DNA from: DATAES01 sp963721305 | GTDB taxonomy: Bacteria; Actinomycetota; Acidimicrobiia; Acidimicrobiales; JACDCH01 | Length of the DNA stretch: 64,000 nt | Assembly (NCBI GenBank): GCA_963721305.1 | Contig: CAVRIR010000003.1 | Coordinates: 682,001 to 746,000 of the forward strand | Direction: 5' to 3' | In this document: in pieces, positions 51,133-60,210 of the stretch | Position numbering within the stretch: position 1 is the first letter of the stretch | How the letters are laid out: every line of letters starts with the position of its first letter | Program-made: the position numbers and the translations under genes | Notes under the pieces: generated by a model | The model's database searches: none | Told to the model about the DNA's origin: nothing | Seen by the model: only the letters and a program-made list of their open reading frames with translations

Positions 51133-52526
51133 CCCAGCCATTCCTTCTGCGCTTCGGTCAGCACCATCCGGAGGATGGACTCGATCTCGGCGAACTCGTC
51201 CGGCCCGCAGGTGAGTATGGGGGAGAGCTGGATCACCGGATCGACGCGATCGTCGGCGCGGCAGATGAGGCCTTCCTCGAAAAGCCGCGGCGCGACGAGC
51301 CCGCGGATCAACCGTTGTCGCTCGTCGGGCGTGAACCGCACGGTGTGGTCGTCCGGATCCTTCACCAACTCGAGCGCGAGGAAGTACCCGTCGCCGCGCA
51401 CGTCCCCGACGATCGACAGATCGCGCAACGAGTCGAGCTGTCGACGGAAGTCAGGTGCGCGGCTCCGCACGTGGTCGACGATCCCTTCACGCTCGAACAC
51501 GTCGAGATTGGCGAGCGCGGTCGCGCAGCTCACCGGATGTCCCGCGAACGTGATGCCGTGGGCGAAGCTCGCACCCGCGGCAAGGAACGGTTCCGCAAGG
51601 GCGTCGCTGGCGATGACGCCGCCCAGCGGCGCGTACCCGGAAGTCACGCCTTTGGCGAACGTGATCATGTCCGGCACGTAGTCGTATCGGTCGCCGGCGA
51701 ACATCGCGCCGAGCCGCCCGAACCCGCAGATCACCTCGTCCGACACGAGCAGCACGCCGTAGCGATCACAGATCTCACGCACGCGACGGAAGTAGCCGGG
51801 CGGGGGCGGGAAGCATCCGCCCGTGTTCTGGACCGGTTCGAGGTAAACCGCGCAGACGGTGTCGGGTCCTTCCGACACGATCGCCTCTTCGATGACGTCG
51901 GCGCAGGCCGCGGCGAAGCGATCGTCGTCCGCAGTGACCTCGGGCGGGAACGGTGACCGGAAGCGGTTCGTGTTGGTCACGTGGACGGCGCCGGGTACGA
52001 GCGGTTCGAACGGCGCCTTGATCGCGGCCAGCCCGGTGATCGACAGTGCTCCCATGGTCGTGCCGTGGTACGCGAGCGTGCGGGCGATGACCTTGGTGCG
52101 TCCCGGTTCGCCAATGGCGCGGAAGTATGCGCGCGCCAACTTCCACGCGGACTCGACGGCTTCGGAACCACCGGTCGTGAAGAACACGCGGTTGAGGTCG
52201 CCGGGCGCGTAGCCGGCGAGGCGGGCCGCCAGCTCGACGGCGGCGGGGTGGGCCGCAGACCAGATCGGGTAGTACGCCAGCTTCTCGGCTTGTGCGGCGG
52301 CGGCTGCGGCCAACTCGGCGCGCCCGTGACCGACTTGCACGACGAACAAGCCGGACAGTGCGTCGAGGTAGCTCTTGCCGTTCTCGTCGTACAGGCGGAC
52401 ACCCTCGCCTCGCACGAACATCGGGATGTCGCGCTCCGCAAAGGCGCCCAGCCGGCTGAAGTGCAGCCACAGATGGCGGTGCGCCAGCTGCTGCAGCCTT
52501 GCGTGATCGTCCGGCACCCTTGCCAT
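51129..52526 (-). CDS. Class III (omega) aminotransferase
   Basis: A 465-residue PLP enzyme. The cofactor Lys is in ITFAKGVTSGYAPLGG near residue 290, the Asp of the PLP pair is in LVSDEVICGFGR near 260, and the substrate loops are FFTTGGSEAVESAWK and YHGTTMGALS. It matches omega-amino acid:pyruvate transaminases, such as taurine, beta-alanine or polyamine types, which make alanine. Immediate coupling to ald supports pyruvate as the acceptor. The specific amine donor cannot be called. No -10 hexamer is obvious at the ATG, and the 2-hydroxyacid dehydrogenase is divergent 60 bp away. Confidence 0.88.
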   Translation of the reverse strand: MARVPDDHARLQQLAHRHLWLHFSRLGAFAERDIPMFVRGEGVRLYDENGKSYLDALSGLFVVQVGHGRAELAAAAAAQAEKLAYYPIWSAAHPAAVELAARLAGYAPGDLNRVFFTTGGSEAVESAWKLARAYFRAIGEPGRTKVIARTLAYHGTTMGALSITGLAAIKAPFEPLVPGAVHVTNTNRFRSPFPPEVTADDDRFAAACADVIEEAIVSEGPDTVCAVYLEPVQNTGGCFPPPPGYFRRVREICDRYGVLLVSDEVICGFGRLGAMFAGDRYDYVPDMITFAKGVTSGYAPLGGVIASDALAEPFLAAGASFAHGITFAGHPVSCATALANLDVFEREGIVDHVRSRAPDFRRQLDSLRDLSIVGDVRGDGYFLALELVKDPDDHTVRFTPDERQRLIRGLVAPRLFEEGLICRADDRVDPVIQLSPILTCGPDEFAEIESILRMVLTEAQKEWLG

Positions 52527-52573
52527 GATGCCCGGACCATCGCCGTGCCGACGAGTCGATCACAATGGCTCAC

Positions 52574-52579
52574 TAGGGT
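52574..52579 (+). promoter_or_regulatory. -10 element TAGGGT of the hydroxyacid dehydrogenase gene
   Basis: TAGGGT ends 7 nt before the ATG at 52587, another leaderless arrangement. Confidence 0.55.
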
Positions 52580-52586
52580 GCGCGCC

Positions 52587-53505
52587 ATGAGCTCACCGCG
52601 CGTCGCGCTGGCTCCCGACGGGGTGCGCAGCTGGCTGGCCGACGCGATCGAGTCGGGCGGCGGCACGATCGTGGCGTCGAAAGACGCCGAAGCCCTCGTG
52701 TGGGCCGAGCCGGCCAAAGGGGACGAGCTCGACGCGCTCGTTGCACGGCGCGGCCCGCACCGTGAAGTGGGTGCAGCTGCCGTGGGCCGGGATCGAGCCG
52801 TACGTCCACGTGATCCATGACGACCGCATCTGGACCTGCGGCAAGGGCGTGTACGCCGAGCCCGTTGCCGAGCATGCGCTCACGTTGCTGTTGGCGGGAC
52901 TGCGCGGACTCGATCGCTACGCGCGCGTGTCGACGTGGACGACGCCGCACGGGACGAACCTGCTCGGCGCCAAAGTCGTGATCGTCGGTGGGGGAGGCAT
53001 CACCGACTCGTTGCTGCGGCTGCTCGGACCATTCGGCGCGGACGTGACTGTCGTCCGCCGCAACCCCGTACCGATCGAGGGAGCGACACGCGTGATCGGC
53101 GTCGAGGGTTTGCACGACGCGCTCGACCGTGCCATCGGCGTCGTACTCGCGCTCGCGCTCACGCCGGAGACGAGCGGCATCATCGGCCGCGCCGAGCTCG
53201 AGCGCATGAGCCCGCGGGGCTGGATCGTCAACGTGGCGCGGGGAAAGCACATCGTGACGGACGACCTGATCGCGGTGTTGCGCGACGGCGCGATCGGCGG
53301 CGCGGCGCTCGATGTCACCGATCCCGAGCCGTTGCCGGACGACCATCCCTTGTGGTCCCTTCCGAACTGCATCATCACGCCGCACGTAGCGAACACGCCG
53401 GAGATGGCGCTGCCCTTGCTGGCGGCGCGCATCACCGAGAACGTCCGGAGATGGGGGAGCGGGGAGCCATTGCTCGGCCTCGTCGACCCGTCGCTCGGCT
53501 ACTGA
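52587..53505 (+). pseudogene. D-2-hydroxyacid dehydrogenase, frameshifted by one extra base
   Basis: The restored protein is about 305 residues. The first frame gives SSPRVALAPDGVRSWLADAI and EALVWAEPAKGDELDAL. After a break near 52760 it continues with TVKWVQLPWAGIEPYVHV, a glycine-rich cofactor loop VVIVGGGGITDSL, the catalytic Arg in NVARGKHIVT, Glu in DPEPLPDDHPLW and His in ITPHVANTPE. Length 919 minus 1 is divisible by 3. It resembles NAD-binding 2-hydroxyacid dehydrogenases of the phosphoglycerate/hydroxyphenylpyruvate type. The substrate is unknown. Confidence 0.83.
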
Positions 53506-53522
53506 CCCCGGGTGGCCGGGGG

Positions 53523-53528
53523 TACCGT
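53523..53528 (+). promoter_or_regulatory. -10 element TACCGT of the J-domain gene
   Basis: TACCGT ends 7 nt before the ATG at 53536, in the 30-bp gap after the dehydrogenase stop. Confidence 0.5.
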
Positions 53529-53535
53529 GCCAGCA

Positions 53536-54160
53536 ATGGCCCGGTCGTACTACGACGTGCTCGGCGTGTCCCGGAGGGCCGCCGACGACGAGGTGCGCAA
53601 GGCCTATCTCGACATGGCCCGTCGCTTCCATCCCGACCGCTACATCGACGCCAGCCCGGCCGAGCGCAGCGCCGCCGAGCGATCGATGCAGGAGATCAAC
53701 GAGGCGTGGCGGGTCCTCGGCGATGCCGGTCGGCGACGGCGCTACGACGCTGAGCTGAACCCGGTGGCGACCGCGCGCGCCCGGTGGGAGGCAGACGACG
53801 ATCGGTTCGCGACGAGGCCCGACGGCACGATGCCCCCGGAGATCGAGCACCTCGATCCGACCGAGCGGGTCATCCGCGGGTTGCCGTGGATCCTGCTCAT
53901 CCTCGTGCTGATCGCCATCTTCGTGTTCACCGCGTACGCGTTCACCGGCAATCCCGCGACGACCCAGCCCGGGCGGGACCGGAGTGGGTTCGTGTGTGAC
54001 CGTCACGGACGGTCCCACGGTGCAGCCCGCGTCGTGCGGCACGCCGGGCGCCCGCGAGGTCGTCACGCAGGTCGGGCTCACCCAAGCGTGCCCTGATCAA
54101 TCCGAGCGTTTGCAGCCGGCGACGGGGTCGGTCGCGTACTGCCTGGCGGTCAACAAGTGA
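53536..54160 (+). pseudogene. J-domain membrane protein, frameshifted by one extra base
   Basis: Residues 1-70 form a J domain: SYYDVLGVSRRAADDEVRKAY, the HPD tripeptide in FHPDRYIDA, and a fourth helix ending RRRRYDAEL. A linker, then one membrane helix (WILLILVLIAIFVFTAYAF, about residues 116-134) follows. The frame then breaks near 53979. The alternative frame continues with a small extracytoplasmic domain containing VTVTDGPTVQP, cysteines in ASCGTPGAR and TQACPDQSERL, and ends AYCLAVNK at 54160. The total of 625 minus 1 is divisible by 3. The J domain would recruit DnaK to a membrane partner. Confidence 0.78.
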
Positions 54161-54201
54161 AGACCATCGGCGTCGACCACGTGGTGCTGACGGTCCCCTA
54201 G
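54157..54201 (+). pseudogene. VOC / glyoxalase-family protein, N-terminal remnant
   Basis: A GTG at 54157 overlapping the J-domain stop opens KTIGVDHVVLTVP and then a TAG. This is the classic first strand of vicinal-oxygen-chelate proteins (G.DHVVLtV.Dle.s..FY). The rest of the gene is missing, and the TAG overlaps the stop codon of the convergent gene that ends at 54198. Confidence 0.55.
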
Positions 54202-55010
54202 ATCCTGAAGAAGAGGTTGCAGAAGCGTTCGGTCAGGCTGCCGTCGCCGTGCGCGGTGCCGCCGTTGATCCGTCCGAGTGAGGTCAGCACGAAGCTCGCG
54301 GCGTCGAACTCGAGGACGAGCGGCAGGTCGTCGATGTCGCCGGGTTCGAGTGCCATACCGTCCGACGAGACCGACACCCTCGTGTCGCCTCCGTTGTGGC
54401 CCGACACCCGCACGCCGATCGTGAAGGGCTCGACGCCTGCGCATTCGGCGGTCGACTGCCAGACGATGAAGCAGAACGGCACGAGGAGGTCGGCAGCGTC
54501 GCTGTCCATCGCGTGGTTGCGTTCGCTGCCTTGGCGGATGTCCCAAGTGTGGACCGTGTAGTCGACGAGTTGCGCGACGGGATAGAAGAACGAAGGGATC
54601 GGACCCATGTACTTGTGCGGCACGATGAGGCTTCCCCACGAGTCCGCGTCGAGCCCTTGCATGATCGCCATCATCTCGGCGCGGTCCTTCTCGAGCCGCT
54701 GGATCATCTCGTCCTGCGACGCGCCGCGGAACGAAGTCGCGCCCTTGTCGACGTGTGTGTTCATCCCCTTGACGCCGAGCGCGTCAGGCGCGGTGCCGTT
54801 GCCCCGCGCCGCGTCGAAGGCGGCGAAGTAACCCTCGGTCGTGTCGACGAGGTGGCCGACGACGTCACGTACCTCCCAGTGGCCCGACGCCGTGGGTTGC
54901 TCCCAGACGCTGGGCGCCGATGCGAGCGTCAGCATCTGGTCCGACTGTTCCTGGACCGTCCGCAGCAGGTTGTCCTTGCTGGCGTAGTCCATGAATTGCC
55001 ACTCGCTCAT
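54198..55010 (-). CDS. DinB-like, mycothiol-dependent maleylpyruvate isomerase-family protein
   Basis: A 270-residue protein. The N-terminal DinB four-helix bundle (about 1-165) has metal-ligand histidines in HWEVRDVVGHLVDTTEGYF and in VDYTVHTWDIRQG. The C-terminal part is the alpha/beta MDMPI-like domain (FTIGVRVSGHNGGDTRVSVSSDG). Family members are mycothiol S-transferases or isomerases, restricted to mycothiol-producing Actinomycetota. The ATG at 55010 follows GAGAGGAGGGCCACC, a strong ribosome site. It ends where the VOC remnant stops. Substrate unknown. Confidence 0.83.
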   Translation of the reverse strand: MSEWQFMDYASKDNLLRTVQEQSDQMLTLASAPSVWEQPTASGHWEVRDVVGHLVDTTEGYFAAFDAARGNGTAPDALGVKGMNTHVDKGATSFRGASQDEMIQRLEKDRAEMMAIMQGLDADSWGSLIVPHKYMGPIPSFFYPVAQLVDYTVHTWDIRQGSERNHAMDSDAADLLVPFCFIVWQSTAECAGVEPFTIGVRVSGHNGGDTRVSVSSDGMALEPGDIDDLPLVLEFDAASFVLTSLGRINGGTAHGDGSLTERFCNLFFRI

Positions 55011-55061
55011 GGTGGCCCTCCTCTCGAGAGGGCCTGTTCTACAACTCGCGCGCCTCCTGTT

Positions 55062-57080
55062 TCAGTGCACGATCTCGAGGTCGACGTTCGCCACCGTCGG
55101 GCACAGGTCAGCACAGCCGGTGTTCGCGATCTGGATCGTGTTCGAACCGGCGACGAGATCAGCCGCCGGGATCGGCACGAGGAAGTTCCGCCACAGGTAC
55201 GAGCCGTTGTTGTCAACCGTGTCAGGATCCGGCGCGGTCACCAGGTGCCCGTTGACGCTGATGGTCAGCGCCCTCCGTGAGGAGTACCAGTACACGTTCC
55301 CCGTCACGTACGCCTGCCCGTACGACGGGGCGACCCCTTGGAGCGTGAAGGTCTTCGTCGGCGTCTGGTAGCCAAGGTTCACGGTGCCGTCGGGACGCGA
55401 CTGCATCGCGTCGGGGATCTCGTAGCCCTTGTCGACCGGGATCACCGGGCCGTCGAACCCGATGGCGTGCCAGTGGTACGTCTGCGTGGCGGTCGTCCCG
55501 AACTTCGCGGCGGCGTACTGCGAGTGTTGGAACGACAGGTACCCGCGGGTGAAGTCGAGCGGAGTGCCGAAGTTGACGTGGCCGACATTGCGGAGGTTCG
55601 TCCCGCCCGCGTCGGACGCGTTCACGGTGATTCCCGACGTCGAGATGTTGACGACGAAGTGGTTCGCGTGATCGTCGGCCGTCGTGAAGCACGGGCCGCG
55701 CACGTCGTAGTCAGTCTCCACGTAGTTGTTGAACACCGCCACGGTCCGCAAGGCGTTCGCACCAGCATCGTTCGACTGGCCGGGACCGTTGTTGCACCAG
55801 TCGGCGTCGAAGACGAGCTCGACACCGTTGCGCGGAGCGATGTACGTGCCGGGATGATCGCTGTGCGCGACCTGCACCGGCTGATCGGTCAGCCATATCT
55901 CGGGCCACCACTCGTGCGAACCTTGGCTCTTCGCATCGACGGACCACTCGAAGCTGCCGGTCCGATTCGCGAAGTCGAACGGTTGCCGGGCGCGCAGGCC
56001 GAGCGCGGCGTACTCGCCCTGATCGTTCATGCCTTCCATCCAGTGGTTCGACTCGCCGAACTGTTTGCCGCAGATGAACGAGTCGTTGTCGGCCAGGCGA
56101 ATCATGTGGGTCATGCAGAACTCGGCATTGAACGGTGCCCAGTTGTTGATCAGCCCTTGGCTCGGGTTCGTGAGCTGCTGAACCCGGGCCATCGACCACT
56201 TGGCCGGGTCCAAGTCGCCTTCCCGGCCGCCACCGACGATCGTCTGGAACGTGTCGCAGAACGCCAACTGCGGAAGCGTGCATCGATCAGGCGTGCTCAT
56301 GTCGCCCGGCATCGTCGCGGACGGTGCCGTCGTCGACGGCGCAGTCGTTGTCGGCTTCGTGGTCGTTGTCGGCTTCGTGGTCGGCGTCGTCCCGCCGGAC
56401 GCGGTGTGCGCCTTGAACGCCACGAGCTGCAGCACCCACGCGCCGCCCTTTTGCGTCGCCGTCGTGTCGCGCGAGCCCTTCAATGCGCCGACTCGGTCGA
56501 AGATGCGGTTGCCGAACGCGTTGGAGCGCGATGTGAATCGAGGGTCGATGGCAGTGACAGTGGCCGAGGACGCACCGCCGGCGAACAACAGGTCGTTCGC
56601 GCCCGTCGTCGTCACGGTGCCGGAAGCCATGGCGGAGCTCGTGCCCGCGGTCGCGCTCGAGTCATCGAGCCCGGCGACGCTGCTGTACTCGCTGATGTAG
56701 CCGAGGCCGAACCTGGTGATCGGCCTCGCGAACGCCTCCGTGACGACATCGGGGCCACTGATCAGGCTCGAGGCGTAGAAGGTCTGTGCCGACCAGCCGG
56801 TTCCCCATGTGGTGCGGGATGTTGCGGGAAGGAACACGTCTCCCTGGCTGTCGGTGATCGCGACTGCACCGGTGTTGTCCCACACCGCGTACACGACGAG
56901 GAGGTCGCCGCTCGCGACGGATCGATCGAACGAGATGTTGTTGATCACGCCGGAACGCGCTGCCGCGGCGGTCGCTTGTACGAAGATCGGCACCGGCGCC
57001 GCAGACGCCGAGCCCGAAACAAAGGTGACAGCAGCCAGCACCAGAACGGCGCCGACGAGAAGGCGCGAGAGGATGCGCAC
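55062..57080 (-). CDS. Secreted multidomain protein with Thr/Pro linker
   Basis: A 672-residue exported protein. The signal peptide (LLVGAVLVLAAVTFVSGSASA) is cleaved near residue 27. An N-terminal beta-rich domain (about 28-225) has ALKGSRDTTATQKGGAWVLQLVAFKA at its end. A linker of Thr, Pro and Lys (PTTKPTTTTKPTTTAPS) follows. The C-terminal 400 residues are rich in Trp, Asn and Gly and include DPAKWSMARVQQL, GSFEWSVDAKSQGSHEWWPEIWL and VFDADWCNNGPGQ. This looks like a concanavalin-type sandwich as in family 16 glycoside hydrolases or laminin-G proteins, but I see no clear catalytic motif. GTG start with AAAGGA upstream. Confidence 0.75.
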   Translation of the reverse strand: MRILSRLLVGAVLVLAAVTFVSGSASAAPVPIFVQATAAAARSGVINNISFDRSVASGDLLVVYAVWDNTGAVAITDSQGDVFLPATSRTTWGTGWSAQTFYASSLISGPDVVTEAFARPITRFGLGYISEYSSVAGLDDSSATAGTSSAMASGTVTTTGANDLLFAGGASSATVTAIDPRFTSRSNAFGNRIFDRVGALKGSRDTTATQKGGAWVLQLVAFKAHTASGGTTPTTKPTTTTKPTTTAPSTTAPSATMPGDMSTPDRCTLPQLAFCDTFQTIVGGGREGDLDPAKWSMARVQQLTNPSQGLINNWAPFNAEFCMTHMIRLADNDSFICGKQFGESNHWMEGMNDQGEYAALGLRARQPFDFANRTGSFEWSVDAKSQGSHEWWPEIWLTDQPVQVAHSDHPGTYIAPRNGVELVFDADWCNNGPGQSNDAGANALRTVAVFNNYVETDYDVRGPCFTTADDHANHFVVNISTSGITVNASDAGGTNLRNVGHVNFGTPLDFTRGYLSFQHSQYAAAKFGTTATQTYHWHAIGFDGPVIPVDKGYEIPDAMQSRPDGTVNLGYQTPTKTFTLQGVAPSYGQAYVTGNVYWYSSRRALTISVNGHLVTAPDPDTVDNNGSYLWRNFLVPIPAADLVAGSNTIQIANTGCADLCPTVANVDLEIVH

Positions 57081-57122
57081 GGACGTCCTTTGCAGTGGGG
57101 ATACCGCGCGACACCCGCGCTG

Positions 57123-57201
57123 CGTCCGTTCTTCCCACCCCGTGAATGTTTCAAACGCGCGCTACGTCCGTTCTTCCCACCCCCTGAATGTTTCAAACGC
57201 G
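57123..57201. repeat. Tandem pair of 37-bp repeats, 42-bp period
   Basis: Copies at 57123-57159 and 57165-57201 differ at one base (G or C at the 20th position). Each contains CCGTTCTTCCCACCCC followed by TGAATGTTTCAAACGCG. They fill the gap between the zinc-ribbon gene stop (57203) and the secreted-protein start (57080). They could act in the mRNA leader of the secreted gene or in termination of the upstream gene, or be a simple duplication. Confidence 0.7.
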
Positions 57202-57202
57202 G

Positions 57203-58525
57203 TCAGCGCCGTCCGTCGGAGATGACGGCCATGAGCGGCGCCACGGCAGCACGCTCTCCGGTCGTCGCCAGCTCGCCGACGCTGGTTCCGTCTCGGGTGT
57301 AGAGGAAGACGCCGTCGGTCTCGGCGAACAACCATCGCCCGTCGGGTGACCAGGCATAGTTCGAGGGGTTGTTGGCCGCGGCCTCGACTTGCACGTCGCC
57401 GCTGCCGACGTCGAGGACGCCGATCCCGTAGCCGTTCGGACCGACGTGCAGCGTGTAGGCCATGGCCGCGCCGTCCGGAGTCAACGCGGCATCCGATGTG
57501 GTGCCCCGGTCGAGGGTCATCGTCCCCAGCAAGCCGAGGATGATGGCCCGGTCCAGTCCGGAGGTCTCGTCGTGCACGTGCACCTCGTCGGTCGCGTCAC
57601 CTGGTTCGCGCCATGCGACGGTCGATCCCGCGGCACCGAAGAACAACGGCCCTCGGCCCGGTGCGAGCTCGGCGACGAACGTGTCGGTGTCGGGGTTCCA
57701 GACCTTCAGCGTGTCTTTGCCGGTCTGGAGGTTGCTGCCTTGGAGGACGAGGCCGCCATGTATGAGCGCCTCCGGCACGTAGCCGCTCGGGATCGGGATG
57801 CGCGGCGACTGGATCGATCCGTCCACCGCGACTTCCTGCACGAAGGTCCGCAGCGCCCGGTCGGACAGGATCGCGACGCGTTGCGTGTCCTGCGGTGGCG
57901 CCGGTAGTGCGTCATAGCCGTCGCCGAGGCGGACGGGGCGGCCGCCGCTCGTGAGCGCGGCGGTGTCGAACCCCCAGATGGTTCCTTGGCCGGCGAGGTC
58001 GGTCACGACGACGACGACAGTGGAACCCGTGGCGATCAGCCGGTGCACCGACCGTCCCGGCTCGTCGTCGGGAATGGCGACGGTGGTCACGTCGTCACTG
58101 TCCACGGATTGGACGACCAGCGTGGGTGCGCCACGGCTGGCGGCGCTCACCAGCAGCGCGCCGGTCGAGACCGGAGGGTGCGCCAACGGTGGCGGCACCA
58201 CCTGACCGGTCGCGTTCGTCGATTCAGTTGGCGCGACGGATGTCGGCGTCGGAGCGGGCGCGGTCGAGTGCGATGTGCCGCGGGACGTGTCCCGTGTCAG
58301 TGCCCAGGCGGTGACGGCCACCAAGATGATGACGGCAACGGCCGCAGGCCATCGTCGGGGTGAGCGATCGACTCGGGTGCGCGACGGGTCGGCGTTTGCC
58401 GTCCGAGCTCGCAACGCCGGTGTCGCCGCGACCTCGAGGTCGTCGCCGAGCGTTGCGCCGCACGCGGGGCAGTGACGCATTGAGTCCTTGAGCGGTGCTC
58501 GACACTGAGGGCACCGCGACGACAC
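57203..58525 (-). CDS. Zinc-ribbon, single-span membrane protein with beta-propeller-like domain
   Basis: A 440-residue protein. The N-terminal zinc ribbon has two CxxC pairs, CPQC and CPAC. An Arg-rich stretch precedes one membrane helix (WPAAVAVIILVAVTAWAL, residues 72-89). A Ser/Thr/Pro linker follows, then about 310 residues of repeating beta strands (GTIWGFDTAAL, DTLKVWNPDTDTFV, NYAWSPDGRWLFAETDG), as in TolB/WD40-like propellers facing outside. Function unknown; similar layouts occur in actinobacterial surface sensors. A GATGAT hexamer lies 6 nt before the GTG at 58525. Confidence 0.72.
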   Translation of the reverse strand: MSSRCPQCRAPLKDSMRHCPACGATLGDDLEVAATPALRARTANADPSRTRVDRSPRRWPAAVAVIILVAVTAWALTRDTSRGTSHSTAPAPTPTSVAPTESTNATGQVVPPPLAHPPVSTGALLVSAASRGAPTLVVQSVDSDDVTTVAIPDDEPGRSVHRLIATGSTVVVVVTDLAGQGTIWGFDTAALTSGGRPVRLGDGYDALPAPPQDTQRVAILSDRALRTFVQEVAVDGSIQSPRIPIPSGYVPEALIHGGLVLQGSNLQTGKDTLKVWNPDTDTFVAELAPGRGPLFFGAAGSTVAWREPGDATDEVHVHDETSGLDRAIILGLLGTMTLDRGTTSDAALTPDGAAMAYTLHVGPNGYGIGVLDVGSGDVQVEAAANNPSNYAWSPDGRWLFAETDGVFLYTRDGTSVGELATTGERAAVAPLMAVISDGRR

Positions 58526-58556
58526 CCGTCAATCATCGCAAACGGCGTCGGGAACG

Positions 58557-60210
58557 TCAGGGCCCGAGCGTTGTCTCGGCGATGTTGACCGGCGCGCCGG
58601 CTTGGTCACAGATCACGATCTGCCCGCCGCGAGCCGGAGTCGTCACCCGCAGGTCGAGCGGTCCCGCATAGGCGACCAAGAAGGGCTGGATCGCATCTGC
58701 AGGCAGCGTGACGGGAGCGGTCGGTGTCCCGCTCGCGTCGGTGTACACCACGTCGAGCGCCCCCGGAGACTTGATCGACGCGCCCCGCTCCAGTCGTACA
58801 TCCGCGGGGCCTTGGATCGTCTGGCAGGACGACGAATGATGACCGAGCTCGCGGCGCAGGACCAGCCCGAGCTCCCACATTTCTGCGTCTGCCGGGTCCA
58901 CATGTCCCGGGACGGGCGCTCGTCCCGACGCGACTGCCTGCCGCAGCCATCCGAGCGTCACCCAAGGGGCCCTGACGACGTCGGGGCGGACGGCATCCGG
59001 CACCTGGGCCGCGGCGGGCATCCGTGGCAGCGTCAGAAGATAGGTGCCGAACGCGATCTGCTTACGGTTGGCCGCGTCTGTCGGGAAGCTGCGGACGTTC
59101 CCGACGAAGGACAGGGCCAGCACACACGCGAGCGGAACGACCGCGGCGCGCCATCGTCTCATCAGCGCATCCGCGGCGACCCCGATGACGGGAACGAACA
59201 ACGCGCCGGCCACGTACACGTACCGGCTCGGCGTCGCTGTGTCCTGGAAGTCGTCCCATCGTCCGATCGCGGTGATGATCAGGAAGAACCCGCCACTCAC
59301 CAGGCACGCGAGCGGAATTGACGCCGTCCGACGGAACCCGCGCCGCGACTGTCCGCTCCACGCCACCGCGAGGCCTCCGATGAGGACGACGCCGACCACC
59401 ACCCAACCGAAGCGCGACATCTGGGACAGCCCGTGGAAGGTTGCATCGGCGATCGTCCCCGCGAACCGGGCGATGTCGACCCCACCTCCGGCCCGTTGTC
59501 CCGTGTACCCCGTTGAGCCGATCGCGAGATACCAGGTCAAGTACAGGGCTCCGAGAGGAGCGGTGTGGAAGAGCGCGGCGCGCCGAGCCGCGACGGACGA
59601 GGCATGCGACCCCGACCATGACGACCATCGACACGGCGATGCCCGAACACAGCAGCGCGGCCACGCCAGCGAGCAATCCCAGCCAATCGCGTCGGTCGAC
59701 CCGCCCGTCATGGTCCGACAGAACCAGTTGGACGAGTCCGAGCGCGATGGCCGCGGAGAACGTCACGCCGAAGGCCAGGCTGATGGTCTCGTAGCCGGCA
59801 CCGAAGAACAGGAAGGCCACCGCGATCACCGTGGCGGTCCACGGACGGACTCCTGCGCGTCGCATGACGACTCGGAGGAGAACGGCGACCGCGACATGCG
59901 AGCCGATCGAGAGGAGCTCGTACGGGATGTAGCTCCGTAGACCAACGATGTGCCAGAGCAGGCGGTAGACGAGGATCGGGAGCGTCGACCAGTGGACGAC
60001 GTGCGGCGCGAAGAGGTCGTGCAGGCTCGTCGCGTCCCTGGCGGCCAGGAAGTCCCACTCATCGTGCTTGAACCAACGGCCCCGGCCCAGCCACAGGAGG
60101 CAGCCGGCAGCAACGACGGCACAGCCGACGAACGCCATCAATGCACGCGATCGGGACCTGTCGGCCCGCGTGACCTCGGGTTGTGACGTCTCCGGCGTCG
60201 GTTGCTCCAT
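58557..60210 (-). pseudogene. Multi-spanning GT-C-like membrane protein, frameshifted by one extra base
   Basis: The restored protein is about 550 residues with some ten membrane segments in the first 380 residues and an extracytoplasmic C-terminal domain. The first loop has RWFKHDEWDFLAARD, where Asp-Glu next to the first helix recalls the acidic motif of GT-C glycosyltransferases (PMT/ArnT-like). The frame breaks near 59580 between CLVRRGS and ARRAALFHTAPLGALYLTWYL. Length 1654 minus 1 is divisible by 3. The ATG at 60210 has GCAGGTG upstream. It sits next to a GT2 gene, so a role in glycosylating lipids or surface proteins is plausible but unproven. Confidence 0.65.
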
